Shown here one piece after another: positions 1 to 12,085 of a stretch of 48,237 bases of DNA; the stretch's first letter is position 1; each line of letters starts with the position of its first letter. The notes below the pieces were generated by a model. The model had not been told where the DNA came from. It ran no database searches and saw nothing but the letters and a program-made list of their open reading frames with translations. This stretch comes from Cryomorphaceae bacterium. GTDB taxonomy: Bacteria > Bacteroidota > Bacteroidia > Flavobacteriales > Flavobacteriaceae. The position numbers and the translations under genes are program-made. The DNA lies in assembly GCA_018646865.1 (NCBI GenBank), contig JABGTW010000069.1, forward strand, positions 1 to 48,237, given 5' to 3'.

Positions 1-336
1 ATCTTTTTCTATACTAAGATGACTTCCGGTCAACAGATGATGTCAGCTTCTCAAACTGGTGGAGTTAATATGAAATTGATAATGTATATGATGCCATTAA
101 TGATGTTATTTTTCTTTAACAATTATGCTAGTGGATTAAGTTTATATTATTTTATTTCTAATGTTCTTACTATAATTTTAATGCTCATTATTAAGAATTT
201 TATAATAGATGATAATAAAATATTAACAGATATTGAGGAAAATAAAAAGAAGCCTGTTAAAGTAGGTGGATTCAGAGCTAGACTTCAAAAGGCTCTAGAA
301 GAGGCAGAAAAACAAAAGAAAAGTAGAGGTAAGTAA
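1..336 (+). CDS. yidC: Membrane protein insertase YidC, C-terminal part (5' truncated by window edge)
   Basis: Open frame from base 1 ([13 protein letters not shown]...); [35 protein letters not shown] is typical of the YidC/Oxa1 C-terminal region. Confidence 0.93.
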   Translation: MFFYTKMTSGQQMMSASQTGGVNMKLIMYMMPLMMLFFFNNYASGLSLYYFISNVLTIILMLIIKNFIIDDNKILTDIEENKKKPVKVGGFRARLQKALEEAEKQKKSRGK

Positions 337-340
337 TCAC

Positions 341-1534
341 ATGAAAAAAAATAAAGTTGTTGTTGCCTTATCAGGAGGTGTTGACTCTAGTGTTGCTGCT
401 TATTTACTAAAAGAACAAGGCCATGAATTAATTGGGCTATTCATGAAAAATTGGCATGATGAAAATGTGACAATTTCAGATGAATGTCCATGGTTAGATG
501 ACAGTAATGATGCCATGTTAGTTGCAGAAAAACTTAAGATTCCTTTTCAAACTGTTGATTTAAGCAAAGAGTATAAAGAAAGAATAATTGATTATATGTT
601 TGATGAGTATTCAAAAGGAAATACTCCTAATCCTGATATTTTATGTAATAGGGAAATAAAATTTGATGTATTTATGGATATTGCGATTTCCTTAGGAGCT
701 GATTATGTAGCAACAGGTCACTATAGTAAGATTACAAAGAATAATTCAGATGTAAATAATATTAAATATGAATTACACTCTGGGCTTGATGAAACAAAAG
801 ATCAATCTTATTTTTTATGCCAATTAAATCAAAAACACCTTGATAAGATTTTATTTCCAATAGGTAATTTGAAAAAAACTGAGGTTAGAGAGATTGCGAA
901 AAAAAATAATCTCATTACAGCTGAAAAAAAGGATTCGCAAGGGCTTTGTTTTGTTGGAAAAGTCAGTCTTCCAGACTTTCTTCAACAGAAGTTGAAGAAA
1001 AAAACTGGAAATGTCATACAGATTTTATCTAATTCTAAAGTTTTTAAAGAAGGATTTCATGAGACTGATTATAATGAAAGACTACTTGCGTTGTCTAGCC
1101 ATACAGATTATAAAAGTTTAGATGGTAAAATTATAGGTAAACATGAGGGTGCTCATTATTTTACAATTGGTCAGAGAAAAGGTTTAGCAATTGGTGGCTT
1201 TAATGAACCTTTATTTATTATAGGAACTAATACTGAGACTAATGAAATTTTTGTAGGTGAAGGAAAAGATCATCCAGGTTTATTAAAAAAAGTTTTAAAA
1301 GTCAAGTTCTCAGAAATTAATTGGGTTAATGACCAATATAATTATTACAATTGTAATGATCTGTATCTAAATGCTAGAATCAGATATAGGCAAAAACTTC
1401 AAAAAATATCCATACATAAATATCTTGATTTTTTATATGTTGAATTTAAAGAATTACAATCAGCTATTACTCCAGGTCAATTCGTTGCTATATATGATAA
1501 TACACAATTAATTGCCTCAGGTGTAATTTGTTAA
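341..1534 (+). CDS. mnmA: tRNA-specific 2-thiouridylase MnmA
   Basis: [34 protein letters not shown]-loop motif, [18 protein letters not shown], full length 397 aa. Confidence 0.97.
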   Translation: MKKNKVVVALSGGVDSSVAAYLLKEQGHELIGLFMKNWHDENVTISDECPWLDDSNDAMLVAEKLKIPFQTVDLSKEYKERIIDYMFDEYSKGNTPNPDILCNREIKFDVFMDIAISLGADYVATGHYSKITKNNSDVNNIKYELHSGLDETKDQSYFLCQLNQKHLDKILFPIGNLKKTEVREIAKKNNLITAEKKDSQGLCFVGKVSLPDFLQQKLKKKTGNVIQILSNSKVFKEGFHETDYNERLLALSSHTDYKSLDGKIIGKHEGAHYFTIGQRKGLAIGGFNEPLFIIGTNTETNEIFVGEGKDHPGLLKKVLKVKFSEINWVNDQYNYYNCNDLYLNARIRYRQKLQKISIHKYLDFLYVEFKELQSAITPGQFVAIYDNTQLIASGVIC

Positions 1535-1598
1535 GATTTATAATTGTTTTTTTTAAAAAAAAACATGCAATTATACCTACTATAACCAAAATATATTT

Positions 1599-1606
1599 TA
1601 AATTTG
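1599..1606 (+). promoter_or_regulatory. Bacteroidota -7 promoter element TAAATTTG upstream of rpsL
   Basis: Exact match to TAnnTTTG, 32 nt before the rpsL ATG; same motif recurs before other transcription units. Confidence 0.6.
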
Positions 1607-1638
1607 CACGCTTTAATACGGAATTTAAAAATTATTGT

Positions 1639-2013
1639 ATGCCAACAATATCGCAATTAGTAAGAAAAGGAAGGACATCTTCAACCAAGAAGAGTAAGTC
1701 TGTAGCCCTCAATAAATCTCCTCAAAAAAGAGGTGTTTGTACAAGGGTTTATACAACTACTCCAAAGAAGCCAAACTCTGCGATGAGAAAAGTTGCAAGA
1801 GTAAGACTTACTAATGGTAAAGAAGTTAATGCATACATACCAGGAGAGGGACATAACCTTCAAGAGCACTCTATTGTTCTTGTTCGTGGAGGTAAAGTTA
1901 AAGATTGCCCAGGTGTTAGGTACCATATTGTTAGAGGAGCGCTTGATACAGCAGGTGTAGAAGGGAGACTTCAAAGAAGGTCCAAATATGGAGGAAAAAA
2001 ACCAAAAAAATAA
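1639..2013 (+). CDS. rpsL: 30S ribosomal protein S12
   Basis: [12 protein letters not shown]...[36 protein letters not shown]; start set at the internal ATG, not the ORF-track start at 1528. Confidence 0.98.
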   Translation: MPTISQLVRKGRTSSTKKSKSVALNKSPQKRGVCTRVYTTTPKKPNSAMRKVARVRLTNGKEVNAYIPGEGHNLQEHSIVLVRGGKVKDCPGVRYHIVRGALDTAGVEGRLQRRSKYGGKKPKK

Positions 2014-2020
2014 TCCCTAA

Positions 2021-2497
2021 ATGAGAAAGAAACAATCTAAAAAAAGAGCTCTAATACCTGATCCTAAGTTTAATGATCAGCTAGTAACTAGATTTGTTAA
2101 TAATCTTATGCTACAAGGTAAAAAGTCAACTGCTTACAAGGTTTTTTATGATGCTATAGATATAATTGAAACTAAAAAAGGTGAAGAAGACAAGGAATCA
2201 CTTGAACTATGGAAAGATGCTCTTTCAAATGTTATGCCTCATGTTGAGGTTAGAAGTAGAAGAGTAGGAGGTGCAACTTTTCAAATTCCCCAACCTATAA
2301 GACCAGATAGAAAAATTTCAACAGCTATGAAATGGTTAATAACTGCTTCAAGAAAAAGAAATGAAAAATCAATGGCTGCTAAGCTTGCTCAAGAGATTTT
2401 AGCTGCTGCTAAGGAAGAGGGAGCTGCTGTAAAGAAAAGAGTTGATACACATAAAATGGCTGAAGCTAATAAAGCCTTTTCACATTTTAGATTTTAA
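2021..2497 (+). CDS. rpsG: 30S ribosomal protein S7
   Basis: MRKKQSKKRALIPDPKF...; canonical position after rpsL. Confidence 0.98.
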   Translation: MRKKQSKKRALIPDPKFNDQLVTRFVNNLMLQGKKSTAYKVFYDAIDIIETKKGEEDKESLELWKDALSNVMPHVEVRSRRVGGATFQIPQPIRPDRKISTAMKWLITASRKRNEKSMAAKLAQEILAAAKEEGAAVKKRVDTHKMAEANKAFSHFRF

Positions 2498-2506
2498 TAT
2501 TAAAGT

Positions 2507-4636
2507 ATGTCAAGAGATTTAAAATTTACAAGAAATATTGGTATAGCTGCTCACATTGATGCCGGTAAAACTACTACTACAGAAAGAGTTTTATTTTATA
2601 CAGGTGTTAGTCATAAGATTGGTGAAGTACATGATGGCGCTGCAACTATGGATTGGATGGAGCAAGAGCAAGAAAGAGGAATTACTATTACATCTGCAGC
2701 AACAACTTGTAATTGGAATTTTCCAACTGAGCAAGGAGAAGTAATTGATGAAACAAAATCTTATCACTTTAATATAATTGACACACCTGGTCACGTTGAC
2801 TTTACTGTTGAAGTAAATAGATCCTTAAGAGTTCTTGACGGTCTTGTATTTTTATTTTCTGCAGTTGATGGAGTTGAACCTCAGTCAGAAACTAACTGGA
2901 GACTTGCCGATAACTATAAAGTTCCTAGAATAGGTTTTGTGAACAAAATGGATAGACAGGGCTCTGATTTCTTAGGAGTATGTAGACAAGTTATTGAAAA
3001 ACTTGGATCTAAAGCTGTTCCTATTGTTTTGAATATTGGAGATGAAGAAGATTTTAAAGGTATTGTAGATCTTGTAAAAAATCAAGCCATTGTATGGCAT
3101 GATGATAATTTTGGTTCAACATTTGATGTTGTTGACATACCAGATGATTTAAAGGAGGAGTCTCAAAAACTAAGAGGAGAATTAATTGAAGCTGTTGCTG
3201 AATATGATGAAAATCTTCTAGAAAAGTACTTTGAAGATCCTGATTCTATTACTGAGGACGAAGTTCATAATGCACTTAGGGCTGCTACACAAGAAATTAG
3301 TATTATTCCTATGATTTGTGGTTCTGCATTTAAAAATAAAGGTGTTCAATTTTTACTAGATGCTGTTTGTAGATATTTGCCTTCACCTGTAGATAAAGAT
3401 GCTATAATAGGAACAAACCCTGATTCTGAAGAAGAAATTTCTAGGCTTCCTAAGGTTTCAGAGCCTTTTTCTGCTTTAGCATTTAAAATTGCTACTGACC
3501 CTTATGTCGGAAGATTAGCATTTTTTAGAGTTTATTCAGGTAGACTTGATGCTGGTTCATATATTCTAAATAATAGATCAGAAAATAAAGAAAGAATTTC
3601 TAGAATTTATCAGATGCATTCTAACAAACAAAATGCTATTGATTATATAGAAGCGGGAGATATTGGAGCTGCTGTTGGTTTTAAAGATATTAAAACAGGT
3701 GATACCTTATCATCAGAAAAACATCCTATAGTTCTAGAAAGCATGAACTTTCCTGATCCAGTTATTGGTGTAGCAGTTGAACCAAAAACTAAAGCTGATG
3801 TTGATAAGCTAGGAATGGCTCTCGGAAAATTAGCTGAAGAAGATCCAACATTTCAAGTAAAAACTGATGAAGCATCTGGTCAAACTATCATTTCTGGTAT
3901 GGGTGAACTTCATCTAGATATACTAGTTGATAGACTTAGAAGAGAATTTAAAGTTGAAGTTAACCAGGGTCAACCTCAAGTTGAATACAAAGAATCTTTA
4001 ACTCAATCTGCTGATCATAGAGAGACATATAAGAAACAAACAGGTGGTCGTGGTAAGTTTGCAGATATTGTTTTTACTATAGAGCCTGGAGAAAAAGGAA
4101 AACCTGGTCTTGAATTTATTAATAAAATTAAAGGTGGTAATATTCCTAGAGAATATATCCCTTCTGTTGAAAAAGGTTTTAAAGATTCTATGAAGAACGG
4201 TCCGCTTGCAGGCTTTGAAGTAGATTCAATGAAAGTTACACTTAAGGATGGTTCATTCCACCCTGTTGATTCCGATTCTCTGTCTTTTGAGTTAGCTGCA
4301 AAACTAGCTTTTAAAACTTCAGCAAAAGCTGCAAAAGCAGTTATTATGGAACCTATAATGAAACTCGAAGTAATTACCCCAGAGGAAAATATGGGTGATA
4401 TTGTAGGTGATTTAAATAGAAGAAGAGGTCAGGTTGGTGCAATGGATGATAGAGCTGGAGCAAAAGTTGTAAAAGGAGAAGTACCACTATCTGAAATGTT
4501 TGGGTATGTTACATCATTAAGAACTTTATCTTCTGGAAGAGCAACATCAACGATGGAATTTTCTCATTATGATCAAACTCCATCAAATATCTCAGAAACT
4601 GTTATTTCTGAAGTAAGAGGAAATACAACTGATTAA
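2507..4636 (+). CDS. fusA: Elongation factor G
   Basis: [48 protein letters not shown], 709 aa. Confidence 0.99.
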   Translation: MSRDLKFTRNIGIAAHIDAGKTTTTERVLFYTGVSHKIGEVHDGAATMDWMEQEQERGITITSAATTCNWNFPTEQGEVIDETKSYHFNIIDTPGHVDFTVEVNRSLRVLDGLVFLFSAVDGVEPQSETNWRLADNYKVPRIGFVNKMDRQGSDFLGVCRQVIEKLGSKAVPIVLNIGDEEDFKGIVDLVKNQAIVWHDDNFGSTFDVVDIPDDLKEESQKLRGELIEAVAEYDENLLEKYFEDPDSITEDEVHNALRAATQEISIIPMICGSAFKNKGVQFLLDAVCRYLPSPVDKDAIIGTNPDSEEEISRLPKVSEPFSALAFKIATDPYVGRLAFFRVYSGRLDAGSYILNNRSENKERISRIYQMHSNKQNAIDYIEAGDIGAAVGFKDIKTGDTLSSEKHPIVLESMNFPDPVIGVAVEPKTKADVDKLGMALGKLAEEDPTFQVKTDEASGQTIISGMGELHLDILVDRLRREFKVEVNQGQPQVEYKESLTQSADHRETYKKQTGGRGKFADIVFTIEPGEKGKPGLEFINKIKGGNIPREYIPSVEKGFKDSMKNGPLAGFEVDSMKVTLKDGSFHPVDSDSLSFELAAKLAFKTSAKAAKAVIMEPIMKLEVITPEENMGDIVGDLNRRRGQVGAMDDRAGAKVVKGEVPLSEMFGYVTSLRTLSSGRATSTMEFSHYDQTPSNISETVISEVRGNTTD

Positions 4637-4646
4637 ACGTATTAAT

Positions 4647-4952
4647 ATGAGTCAAAAAATTAGAATAAAATTAAAATCTTATGATTACAATCTGGTTGAC
4701 AAGTCAGCTGATAAGATTGTTAAAACCGTAAAAAATACTGGTGCTATTGTTACAGGCCCTATACCTTTACCAACTCATAAGAAAATTTTCACTGTTCTTA
4801 GATCACCTCATGTAAACAAAAAATCAAGAGAACAATTTAAGTTATGTTCTTATAAGAGGCTTTTAGATATTTACAGTTCATCATCTAAGACTGTTGATGC
4901 ACTTATGAAATTAGAACTTCCTAGTGGAGTTGAAGTAGAAATTAAAGTATAA
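4647..4952 (+). CDS. rpsJ: 30S ribosomal protein S10
   Basis: [25 protein letters not shown]...[28 protein letters not shown]. Confidence 0.98.
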   Translation: MSQKIRIKLKSYDYNLVDKSADKIVKTVKNTGAIVTGPIPLPTHKKIFTVLRSPHVNKKSREQFKLCSYKRLLDIYSSSSKTVDALMKLELPSGVEVEIKV

Positions 4953-4957
4953 TAATT

Positions 4958-5572
4958 ATGTCTGGTATTATTGGAAAAAAAATTGGGATGACAAGTATTT
5001 ACGATGAGAATGGTAAGAACATTCCTTGTACAATTCTTAAAGCGGGTCCATGTACTATTACTCAGGTTAAAACTGACGAAAAAGATGGTTATTCTTCTTT
5101 TCAGCTTGGTTTTGATGAGAAATCTAAGAACACTACAAAATCATATGATGGTCAATTCAAAAAGAGTAAGTCAAATCCTATGAACAAATTAGTTGAGTTT
5201 AAAGGATTTGAAGGAGACCCTAAATTAGGAGATAAAATTACTGTAGATCACTTTTTAGAAGGAGAGTTTGTTGATGTATCAGGAATTTCAAAAGGAAAAG
5301 GTTTTCAAGGAGTAGTTAAAAGACATGGTTTTAGAGGTGTTGGTGATTCTACTCATGGTCAACATAATAGATTAAGAGCTCCAGGTTCAATTGGTGCAGG
5401 TTCAAGTCCTTCAAGAGTTTTTAAAGGTATGAGAATGGCAGGTCAAACTGGTAACTCAAAAATTAAAGTGCTAAATCTTAAAGTTGTTAAGGTAATGCCA
5501 GAAGATAATATTTTAATTGTTAAGGGAAGTGTTCCTGGTCACAATAACTCATATATAATTGTTCAAAAGTAA
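4958..5572 (+). CDS. rplC: 50S ribosomal protein L3
   Basis: [15 protein letters not shown]...[15 protein letters not shown]. Confidence 0.98.
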   Translation: MSGIIGKKIGMTSIYDENGKNIPCTILKAGPCTITQVKTDEKDGYSSFQLGFDEKSKNTTKSYDGQFKKSKSNPMNKLVEFKGFEGDPKLGDKITVDHFLEGEFVDVSGISKGKGFQGVVKRHGFRGVGDSTHGQHNRLRAPGSIGAGSSPSRVFKGMRMAGQTGNSKIKVLNLKVVKVMPEDNILIVKGSVPGHNNSYIIVQK

Positions 5573-6198
5573 TGGAACTTAAAGTACATAATATAAAAGG
5601 CAAAGAGACTGATAAAAAAGTCAAGCTAAATAAATTAGTATTTGGTATAGAGCCAAATGATCACGCTATTTATCTTGATGTTAAGCAATATCTTGCTAAC
5701 AACAGAAAAGGTCTTCACAAGGCAAAAGAAAGAGGTGAAATTACTGGTAGTACTAGAAAGATCAAGAAACAAAAGGGTACAGGTACTGCTAGAGCTGGAA
5801 GTATTAAAAACCCATTATTTAGAGGTGGAGGTAGAGTTTTTGGTCCAAGGCCTAGATCTTACGATCAAAAGGTTAACAAAAAAGTTAAAAAGCTAGCTAG
5901 AAAATCTGCTCTTGCATACAAGGCGAAAAATAAAGAAATATTAATATTAGAGGATTTCAATCTTTCAAACCCAAAAACATCTGATTATTTAAATATTATC
6001 AAAGCTTTTGGCCTTGAAACAAAAAAGACTTTATTAGTTACTAGTGATATAAATAATAATATATATTTGTCGTCACGAAATTTAAAAAATTCTAAAGTTG
6101 TAATTAACTCAGAATTAAACACTTATGAAATTACAGATGCTAACAATATTTTAATTTTAGAAAGTGCGGTTGAAGGGATTGAATCAACCTTGAAATAA
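5572..6198 (+). CDS. rplD: 50S ribosomal protein L4
   Basis: QKGTGTARAGSIKNPLFRGGGRVFGPRPR; TAATG overlap with rplC. Confidence 0.98.
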   Translation: MELKVHNIKGKETDKKVKLNKLVFGIEPNDHAIYLDVKQYLANNRKGLHKAKERGEITGSTRKIKKQKGTGTARAGSIKNPLFRGGGRVFGPRPRSYDQKVNKKVKKLARKSALAYKAKNKEILILEDFNLSNPKTSDYLNIIKAFGLETKKTLLVTSDINNNIYLSSRNLKNSKVVINSELNTYEITDANNILILESAVEGIESTLK

Positions 6199-6206
6199 AT
6201 TAGATT

Positions 6207-6497
6207 ATGGATATACTTATTAAACCAATATTAACTGAAAAAGCGACTAACGAAAGTGAATTGAGAAATTCATATACTTTCATTGTTTCTAAATCTGCAA
6301 ACAAGGTTGAAATAAAAAAAGCTGTTGAGTCTTTATATGGAGTTTCAGTTTCAAAAGTAAGAACTATGATTTATGGATCTGAATCAAGAACAAGATTTAC
6401 TAAGAAAGGAGTTCAAACTAGTAAAAAAGGCTCCTACAAAAAAGCAATCGTTAAAATTTCAGAGGGAGACAGAATTGACTTCTTTGCAAATCTATAA
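6207..6497 (+). CDS. rplW: 50S ribosomal protein L23
   Basis: [14 protein letters not shown]...[24 protein letters not shown]. Confidence 0.97.
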   Translation: MDILIKPILTEKATNESELRNSYTFIVSKSANKVEIKKAVESLYGVSVSKVRTMIYGSESRTRFTKKGVQTSKKGSYKKAIVKISEGDRIDFFANL

Positions 6498-6499
6498 TT

Positions 6500-7324
6500 A
6501 TGCCAGTAAGAAAATTAAAACCGGTCACACCGTCACAGAGATTTAGAGTTGTTAATGGATTTGATGCTATTACAACAGATATACCTGAAAAATCATTATT
6601 AACCACTAAGAAAAGAACTGGTGGAAGAAATAATAATGGTAAAATGACTAGTAAGTACAGAGGTGGAGGTCATAAAAAAAGATATAGAATAATCGATTTC
6701 AAAAGAGATAAGTTTGATGTTACTGCTGAAGTTAAATCAATTGAATATGACCCTAACAGATCTGCTTTTATATCATTAATTGAATATAAAGACGGTGAAA
6801 AGAGATATATAGTTGCACAAAATGGTTTAAAGGTTGGACAAAGTGTTATATCTGGAGAATCAGTTTCTCCTGAGATTGGAAATGCAATGCCTGTTAATAA
6901 TATTCCATTAGGTACTATTATTTCCTGTATTGAGTTGAATCCAGGAAAAGGTGCTAGTATTTCAAGAAGTGCTGGATCTTTTGCTCAACTAATGGCTAAA
7001 GATGGTAAATTTTGTACTGTTAAACTTCCTTCAGGAGAAACTAGGATGATTCTTAACACTTGTTACGCAACCATTGGTGCAGTTTCGAATTCTGATAATC
7101 AACTTATTTCATCTGGTAAAGCTGGAAGAAAAAGATGGTTAGGTAGAAGACCTAGAACTAGACCAGTAGCTATGAACCCTGTTGATCATCCAATGGGTGG
7201 TGGAGAAGGTAAGGCTTCAGGAGGTCATCCAAGATCTAAAAAAGGAATACCTGCTAAGGGTTATAGAACAAGATCAAAAAAGAAATCATCTTCTAAATTT
7301 ATAATTGAAAGAAGACAAAAATAA
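6500..7324 (+). CDS. rplB: 50S ribosomal protein L2
   Basis: [30 protein letters not shown]...[19 protein letters not shown]. Confidence 0.99.
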   Translation: MPVRKLKPVTPSQRFRVVNGFDAITTDIPEKSLLTTKKRTGGRNNNGKMTSKYRGGGHKKRYRIIDFKRDKFDVTAEVKSIEYDPNRSAFISLIEYKDGEKRYIVAQNGLKVGQSVISGESVSPEIGNAMPVNNIPLGTIISCIELNPGKGASISRSAGSFAQLMAKDGKFCTVKLPSGETRMILNTCYATIGAVSNSDNQLISSGKAGRKRWLGRRPRTRPVAMNPVDHPMGGGEGKASGGHPRSKKGIPAKGYRTRSKKKSSSKFIIERRQK

Positions 7325-7330
7325 TATAGT

Positions 7331-7597
7331 ATGTCAAGATCATTAAAAAAAGGACCATATGTTCACCTAAGCCTACTAAAAAAGGTTAATAAAAATATTG
7401 AAGATAATAAGAAAGCTGTTATTAAAACATGGTCTAGATCTTCAATGATTATTCCTGATTTTGTTGGTCAAACTATAGCTGTTCATAATGGGAAACAGTT
7501 TATACCAGTTTATATAACAGAAAACATGGTTGGTCATAAGCTTGGAGAATTTTCTCCAACAAGGTCGTTTAGAGGGCATACTGGAAACAAAAGATAA
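7331..7597 (+). CDS. rpsS: 30S ribosomal protein S19
   Basis: [11 protein letters not shown]...[25 protein letters not shown]. Confidence 0.98.
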   Translation: MSRSLKKGPYVHLSLLKKVNKNIEDNKKAVIKTWSRSSMIIPDFVGQTIAVHNGKQFIPVYITENMVGHKLGEFSPTRSFRGHTGNKR

Positions 7598-7616
7598 AAT
7601 AATATTGATTAATTAA

Positions 7617-8018
7617 ATGGGATCAAGAAAAAGAAATAGCGCTGATAAAATTAAAGAAGCAAAACAAGATATAGTCTTTGCTAAACTTAATAATTGTCCG
7701 ACTTCTCCAAGAAAAATGCGTCTTGTAGCTGATCAGATTAGAGGTGAGGGTATATCTAATGCATTATCTATACTTAAGTTTAGTCCAAAAGAAGCTTCAG
7801 GAAGACTAGAAAAACTTTTAGTTTCTGCTATAGCTAACTGGCAATCTAAGAACGAAAATGCTAATATTGATGCAGCTCAGCTTTTTGTTAAGGAAATTAG
7901 AGTAGATGGTGGTAGTATGTTGAAAAGAATAAGAACAGCTCCCCAAGGTAGAGCTCATAGAATTAGAAAGAGATCTAATCATGTAACATTAGTGCTTTCT
8001 TCAAAAACAATTAATTAA
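7617..8018 (+). CDS. rplV: 50S ribosomal protein L22
   Basis: [17 protein letters not shown]...[27 protein letters not shown]. Confidence 0.97.
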   Translation: MGSRKRNSADKIKEAKQDIVFAKLNNCPTSPRKMRLVADQIRGEGISNALSILKFSPKEASGRLEKLLVSAIANWQSKNENANIDAAQLFVKEIRVDGGSMLKRIRTAPQGRAHRIRKRSNHVTLVLSSKTIN

Positions 8019-8729
8019 ATGGGACAAAAGACAAATCCGATAGGAAATAGATTAGGTATTATTAGAGGCTGGGATTCTAACTGGTGGGGTGGTAGAGACT
8101 ATGGTGATAAAATTGCAGAGGATGATAAGATTAGAAAATACATCTTTGCGAGACTTTCTCGTGCTAGTGTTTCTAGTGTTATAATTGAGAGGACTCTTAA
8201 ACTAATTATCATTACTATAACCACTGCAAGACCAGGAATAATTATTGGTAAGGCAGGATCTGAAGTTGATAAACTAAAAGAAGAACTTAAAAAAATTACA
8301 GCTAAAGATATTCAACTTAATATTTTTGAAATTAAGCGTCCTGAATTAGATGCATTCCTTGTTGGAAGTAGTATTGCAAGACAAATTGAGAATAGAATTT
8401 CTTTTAGAAGAGCTATCAAAATGGCCATTGCTGCTGCAATGAGAATGAATGCTGAGGGAATTAAAATTCAAATATCAGGAAGGTTAAATGGTGCTGAAAT
8501 GGCTAGATCTGAGTCATATAAGGAGGGTAGGATTCCTCTTTCAACTTTTAGAGCTGATATTGACTATGCAATTGTTGAGGCTCATACAACCTACGGAAGA
8601 CTTGGAATAAAAGTTTGGATTATGAAAGGTGAAGTTTATGGTAAAAGAGAATTATCTCCTTTAACTGGCATGAAAAAATCATCTAACAATTCAAAAAAGA
8701 ATAATAGACAAAGAGATAGAAAAAATTAA
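8019..8729 (+). CDS. rpsC: 30S ribosomal protein S3
   Basis: [23 protein letters not shown]...[18 protein letters not shown]. Confidence 0.98.
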   Translation: MGQKTNPIGNRLGIIRGWDSNWWGGRDYGDKIAEDDKIRKYIFARLSRASVSSVIIERTLKLIIITITTARPGIIIGKAGSEVDKLKEELKKITAKDIQLNIFEIKRPELDAFLVGSSIARQIENRISFRRAIKMAIAAAMRMNAEGIKIQISGRLNGAEMARSESYKEGRIPLSTFRADIDYAIVEAHTTYGRLGIKVWIMKGEVYGKRELSPLTGMKKSSNNSKKNNRQRDRKN

Positions 8730-8735
8730 TTAGAT

Positions 8736-9167
8736 ATGTTACAACCTAAAAGGACCAAATATAGAAAAGCGCAGAAAGGTAAAATGAAAGGTTTATCTCA
8801 AAGGGGTCATAGACTATCTAATGGTATGTTTGGAATTAAATCTTTAGAATCTAAGTTTCTTACTTCAAGACAAATTGAGGCTGCAAGGATTGCAGCTACT
8901 AGATATATGAAAAGAGAAGGACAGCTTTGGATTAAAATATTTCCAGACAAACCTATAACTAAAAAGCCTCTTGAGGTAAGAATGGGTAAAGGAAAAGGTG
9001 CTCCTGAGTATTTTGTAGCAGTTGTTAAACCAGGTAGAGTTCTTTTTGAAGTATCAGGTGTACCAGTTGCAGTTGCAAAAGAAGCTCTTAGGCTTGCTGC
9101 TCAAAAATTACCAGTAACAACTAAGTTTATTATTGCAAGAGATTTTAAAGGATATTATGAAAATTAG
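8736..9167 (+). CDS. rplP: 50S ribosomal protein L16
   Basis: [15 protein letters not shown]...[20 protein letters not shown]. Confidence 0.98.
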   Translation: MLQPKRTKYRKAQKGKMKGLSQRGHRLSNGMFGIKSLESKFLTSRQIEAARIAATRYMKREGQLWIKIFPDKPITKKPLEVRMGKGKGAPEYFVAVVKPGRVLFEVSGVPVAVAKEALRLAAQKLPVTTKFIIARDFKGYYEN

Positions 9168-9348
9168 TGAAATAAGAAATATGTCAACTGATGAGTTAAA
9201 TGAAAAGTTAACTGATACTTCTAAGAAGTTATCTCAGTTAAAATTTAATAACTCTGTTCAAACAATAGAAAATCCTCTTGAAATTAAAATTTTGAGAAGA
9301 CAGCTTGCTAAGCTAAAAACAGTATTAAACGAAAAAAAACAAGATTAA
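9157..9348 (+). CDS. rpmC: 50S ribosomal protein L29
   Basis: [18 protein letters not shown]...[25 protein letters not shown] inside the rplP 3' end (11-bp overlap). Confidence 0.95.
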   Translation: MKISEIRNMSTDELNEKLTDTSKKLSQLKFNNSVQTIENPLEIKILRRQLAKLKTVLNEKKQD

Positions 9349-9606
9349 ATGTCAACTAGAAGTCTAAGAAAAGAAAGAATAGGGATTGTGTCCTCTGACA
9401 AAATGGAAAAATCTGTTGTAGTGGCAGAGGTTAAAAAGGTGAAACACCCTGTTTACGGAAAATTTGTTTTAAAGACAAAAAAATATGTTGCTCATGATGA
9501 GAAGAATGATTGTAATGAAGGTGATACTGTAAGAATAATGGAGACAAGACCTATGAGTAAAACAAAAAAGTGGAGAATTGTAGAAATAATAGAAAGAGCA
9601 AAATAA
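9349..9606 (+). CDS. rpsQ: 30S ribosomal protein S17
   Basis: [34 protein letters not shown]. Confidence 0.97.
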   Translation: MSTRSLRKERIGIVSSDKMEKSVVVAEVKKVKHPVYGKFVLKTKKYVAHDEKNDCNEGDTVRIMETRPMSKTKKWRIVEIIERAK

Positions 9607-9607
9607 A

Positions 9608-9976
9608 ATGGTACAACAAGAATCAAGACTTAAGGTAGCTGATAATACAGGAGCAAAAGAAGTTCTTACAATACGAGTATTGGGTGGAACTAAAAGAAGG
9701 TATGCAAGAATTGGCGATAAAATTGTTGTTACTGTTAAGGATGCAACACCAAATGGGACAGTTAAAAAAGGTCAAGTTTCAATTGCTGTTGTAGTAAGAA
9801 CAAAAAAAGAAGTTAGAAGAAATGATGGATCATATATTAGATTTGATGAGAATGCCTGTGTTTTACTTGATCAAACTGGTGAGATGAGAGGTACAAGGGT
9901 ATTTGGTCCAGTAGCTAGAGAATTAAGAGATAAACAGTTAATGAAAATTGTTTCTCTTGCACCTGAAGTTTTATAA
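9608..9976 (+). CDS. rplN: 50S ribosomal protein L14
   Basis: [27 protein letters not shown]. Confidence 0.98.
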   Translation: MVQQESRLKVADNTGAKEVLTIRVLGGTKRRYARIGDKIVVTVKDATPNGTVKKGQVSIAVVVRTKKEVRRNDGSYIRFDENACVLLDQTGEMRGTRVFGPVARELRDKQLMKIVSLAPEVL

Positions 9977-9983
9977 TAGAGAT

Positions 9984-10295
9984 ATGAATAAGATAAAAAT
10001 TAAAAAAGGAGATCAAGTAATAGTAATTGCTGGAGAGAACAAAGGGACTAAAGGTACTGTTCTAAAAGTTTTATATACTTCAAATAAAGCACTAGTTGAA
10101 GGTGTAAATACTGTCAAAAGACATACTAAACCAAATTCTGAAAATCCAAAAGGTGGAATTATTGAGAAACAACTTCCAATTAATATTTCTAATCTATCAT
10201 TGATGAATAAAGACGGAGAGAAGACTAGAATTGGATATAAAAATGAGGATGGTAAAAAAGTTCGTATATCTACAAAATCTAAAGAAATTATTTAA
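9984..10295 (+). CDS. rplX: 50S ribosomal protein L24
   Basis: [29 protein letters not shown]; start at the ATG after the rplN stop, 12 codons inside the ORF-track call. Confidence 0.96.
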   Translation: MNKIKIKKGDQVIVIAGENKGTKGTVLKVLYTSNKALVEGVNTVKRHTKPNSENPKGGIIEKQLPINISNLSLMNKDGEKTRIGYKNEDGKKVRISTKSKEII

Positions 10296-10297
10296 TT

Positions 10298-10849
10298 ATG
10301 TCGAATACACCAAGATTAAAAGAAAATTATTCAAATAAAATAGTTAAAGAGCTTAAAGATAAGCTAGGTTTAACAAACATAATGCAGGTACCTTCGTTAG
10401 ATAAAATTGTTATTTCAAGAGGAGTTGGAGCTGCTGTAAGTGATAAAAAATTAATTGATCATGCTGTTGAAGAATTAACTTTAATTTCTGGTCAAAAGGC
10501 TATAGCTACACTTTCAAAGAAAGATGTTGCATCATTTAAACTTAGAAAAGGCACAGCTATTGGCGCTAAAGTCACTTTGAGAGGTGATAGAATGTATGAG
10601 TTTCTTGATAGACTTATAACTATAGCATTACCTAGGGTTAGAGATTTTCAAGGTATTAAAGCTGATGGTTTTGATGGTAGAGGAAATTATAACCTTGGAA
10701 TAAAAGAACAAATTATATTTCCAGAAATTAACATTGACAAAGTGAATAAGATTTCGGGTATGGATATAACATTTGTGACAAACACAAACTCTAATAAAGA
10801 GGCAAAAGCATTATTAACAGACTTAGGATTACCATTTAAAAAACAATAA
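10298..10849 (+). CDS. rplE: 50S ribosomal protein L5
   Basis: [16 protein letters not shown]...[20 protein letters not shown]. Confidence 0.98.
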   Translation: MSNTPRLKENYSNKIVKELKDKLGLTNIMQVPSLDKIVISRGVGAAVSDKKLIDHAVEELTLISGQKAIATLSKKDVASFKLRKGTAIGAKVTLRGDRMYEFLDRLITIALPRVRDFQGIKADGFDGRGNYNLGIKEQIIFPEINIDKVNKISGMDITFVTNTNSNKEAKALLTDLGLPFKKQ

Positions 10850-10850
10850 T

Positions 10851-11120
10851 ATGGCAAAAGAATCAATGAAAGCTAGGGAGAGAAAAAGACAACGTATAGT
10901 TGCAAAGTATGCAGCTAAAAGAAAGTCTTTAAAAGAAGCTAATGATTATGTTGGTCTTCAGAAACTTCCAAAAAACGCTTCCCCAGTTAGACTTCACAAT
11001 AGATGTAAGTTAACGGGAAGACCAAAAGGTTATATAAGACAATTTGGTCTTTCTAGGGTAATGTTTAGAGAAATGGCTAATAAAGGTTTAATCCCAGGTG
11101 TAACAAAAGCAAGTTGGTAA
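10851..11120 (+). CDS. rpsN: 30S ribosomal protein S14 (zinc-independent, 89-aa form)
   Basis: [24 protein letters not shown]...[27 protein letters not shown]; lacks the CxxC...CxxC ribbon. Confidence 0.97.
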   Translation: MAKESMKARERKRQRIVAKYAAKRKSLKEANDYVGLQKLPKNASPVRLHNRCKLTGRPKGYIRQFGLSRVMFREMANKGLIPGVTKASW

Positions 11121-11130
11121 ATTAAAGATT

Positions 11131-11532
11131 ATGAATACAGATACTATTGCAGATTATTTAACTAGAGTAAGAAACGCTAGCATGGCAGGTCATAGAGTTG
11201 TTGATATTCCTTCTTCCAATATTAAGAAGGATATAACAAAAATTCTTTTTGATCAAGGCTTTATTTTAAGCTATAAATTTGAAAATACAGATAACAATCA
11301 AGGTAATATTAAGATTGCTTTGAAATATGATTCTGTATCTAAACAACCAGTTATCAAAGAGATTCAAAGGATAAGTAAACCTGGTCTTAGAAAATATTCT
11401 AATTCCCAAGAATTTCCTAGAGTTTTGAATGGTTTAGGTATTTCAATCATATCAACCTCAAAAGGTGTTATGACTGGAAAACAAGCTGCTAGTCAGAATA
11501 TTGGTGGTGAATTAATTTGTTATGTTTATTAA
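11131..11532 (+). CDS. rpsH: 30S ribosomal protein S8
   Basis: DTIADYLTRVRNAS...SKPGLRKYS...GLGISIISTSKGVMTGKQA. Confidence 0.97.
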   Translation: MNTDTIADYLTRVRNASMAGHRVVDIPSSNIKKDITKILFDQGFILSYKFENTDNNQGNIKIALKYDSVSKQPVIKEIQRISKPGLRKYSNSQEFPRVLNGLGISIISTSKGVMTGKQAASQNIGGELICYVY

Positions 11533-11541
11533 AAAATAATT

Positions 11542-12084
11542 ATGTCAAGAATAGGTAACAATCCGATAAGTATCCCAGAAGGCGTCTCAGTTAGCGTAAA
11601 TGGTGATATAATTACTGTAAAAGGTAAAAATGGTGAAATGAATCAAAACTTTGATGGTGTGAGTTTCAATATTTCTAATGACACTATCATAGTTAAAAGA
11701 AATTCTGAATCAAAAGATCACAAATCTAAGCATGGGTTATTTAGAGCTCTTGTCTTTAATATGGTTGTAGGTGTTACAGATGGATTTACCCTTGAATTAG
11801 AATTAGTAGGAGTTGGTTATAGGGCTAATGCTTCAGGTCAAAAACTTGATTTATCTTTAGGGTTTTCTCATACAATTGTTATGAATATTGCTCCTGAGGT
11901 AAAAGTTGAAACTATTAATGAAAAAGGAAAAAATCCTATTATTAAACTATCATCTCTAGATAAACAACTAGTTGGTCATGTAGCGGCAAAAATAAGATCA
12001 TTTAGAAGACCAGAGCCATATAAAGGAAAAGGAATAAAATTTGTTGGTGAACAAATAAGAAGAAAAGCAGGTAAATCAGCATAA
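11542..12084 (+). CDS. rplF: 50S ribosomal protein L6
   Basis: [19 protein letters not shown]...[26 protein letters not shown]. Confidence 0.98.
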   Translation: MSRIGNNPISIPEGVSVSVNGDIITVKGKNGEMNQNFDGVSFNISNDTIIVKRNSESKDHKSKHGLFRALVFNMVVGVTDGFTLELELVGVGYRANASGQKLDLSLGFSHTIVMNIAPEVKVETINEKGKNPIIKLSSLDKQLVGHVAAKIRSFRRPEPYKGKGIKFVGEQIRRKAGKSA

Positions 12085-12085
12085 T

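Noticed and set aside
1528-1638. 37-aa N-terminal extension of S12 in the ORF track
   Set aside because: The canonical S12 N-terminus ([11 protein letters not shown]) begins at 1639, and a TAAATTTG promoter element lies inside the supposed extension
1681-1974. Antisense 97-aa ORF opposite rpsL (and similar ORFs at 2591-2794, 12002-12244, 14019-14333, 39482-39697)
   Set aside because: Antisense or out-of-frame shadows of strongly conserved genes, with no recognisable protein features
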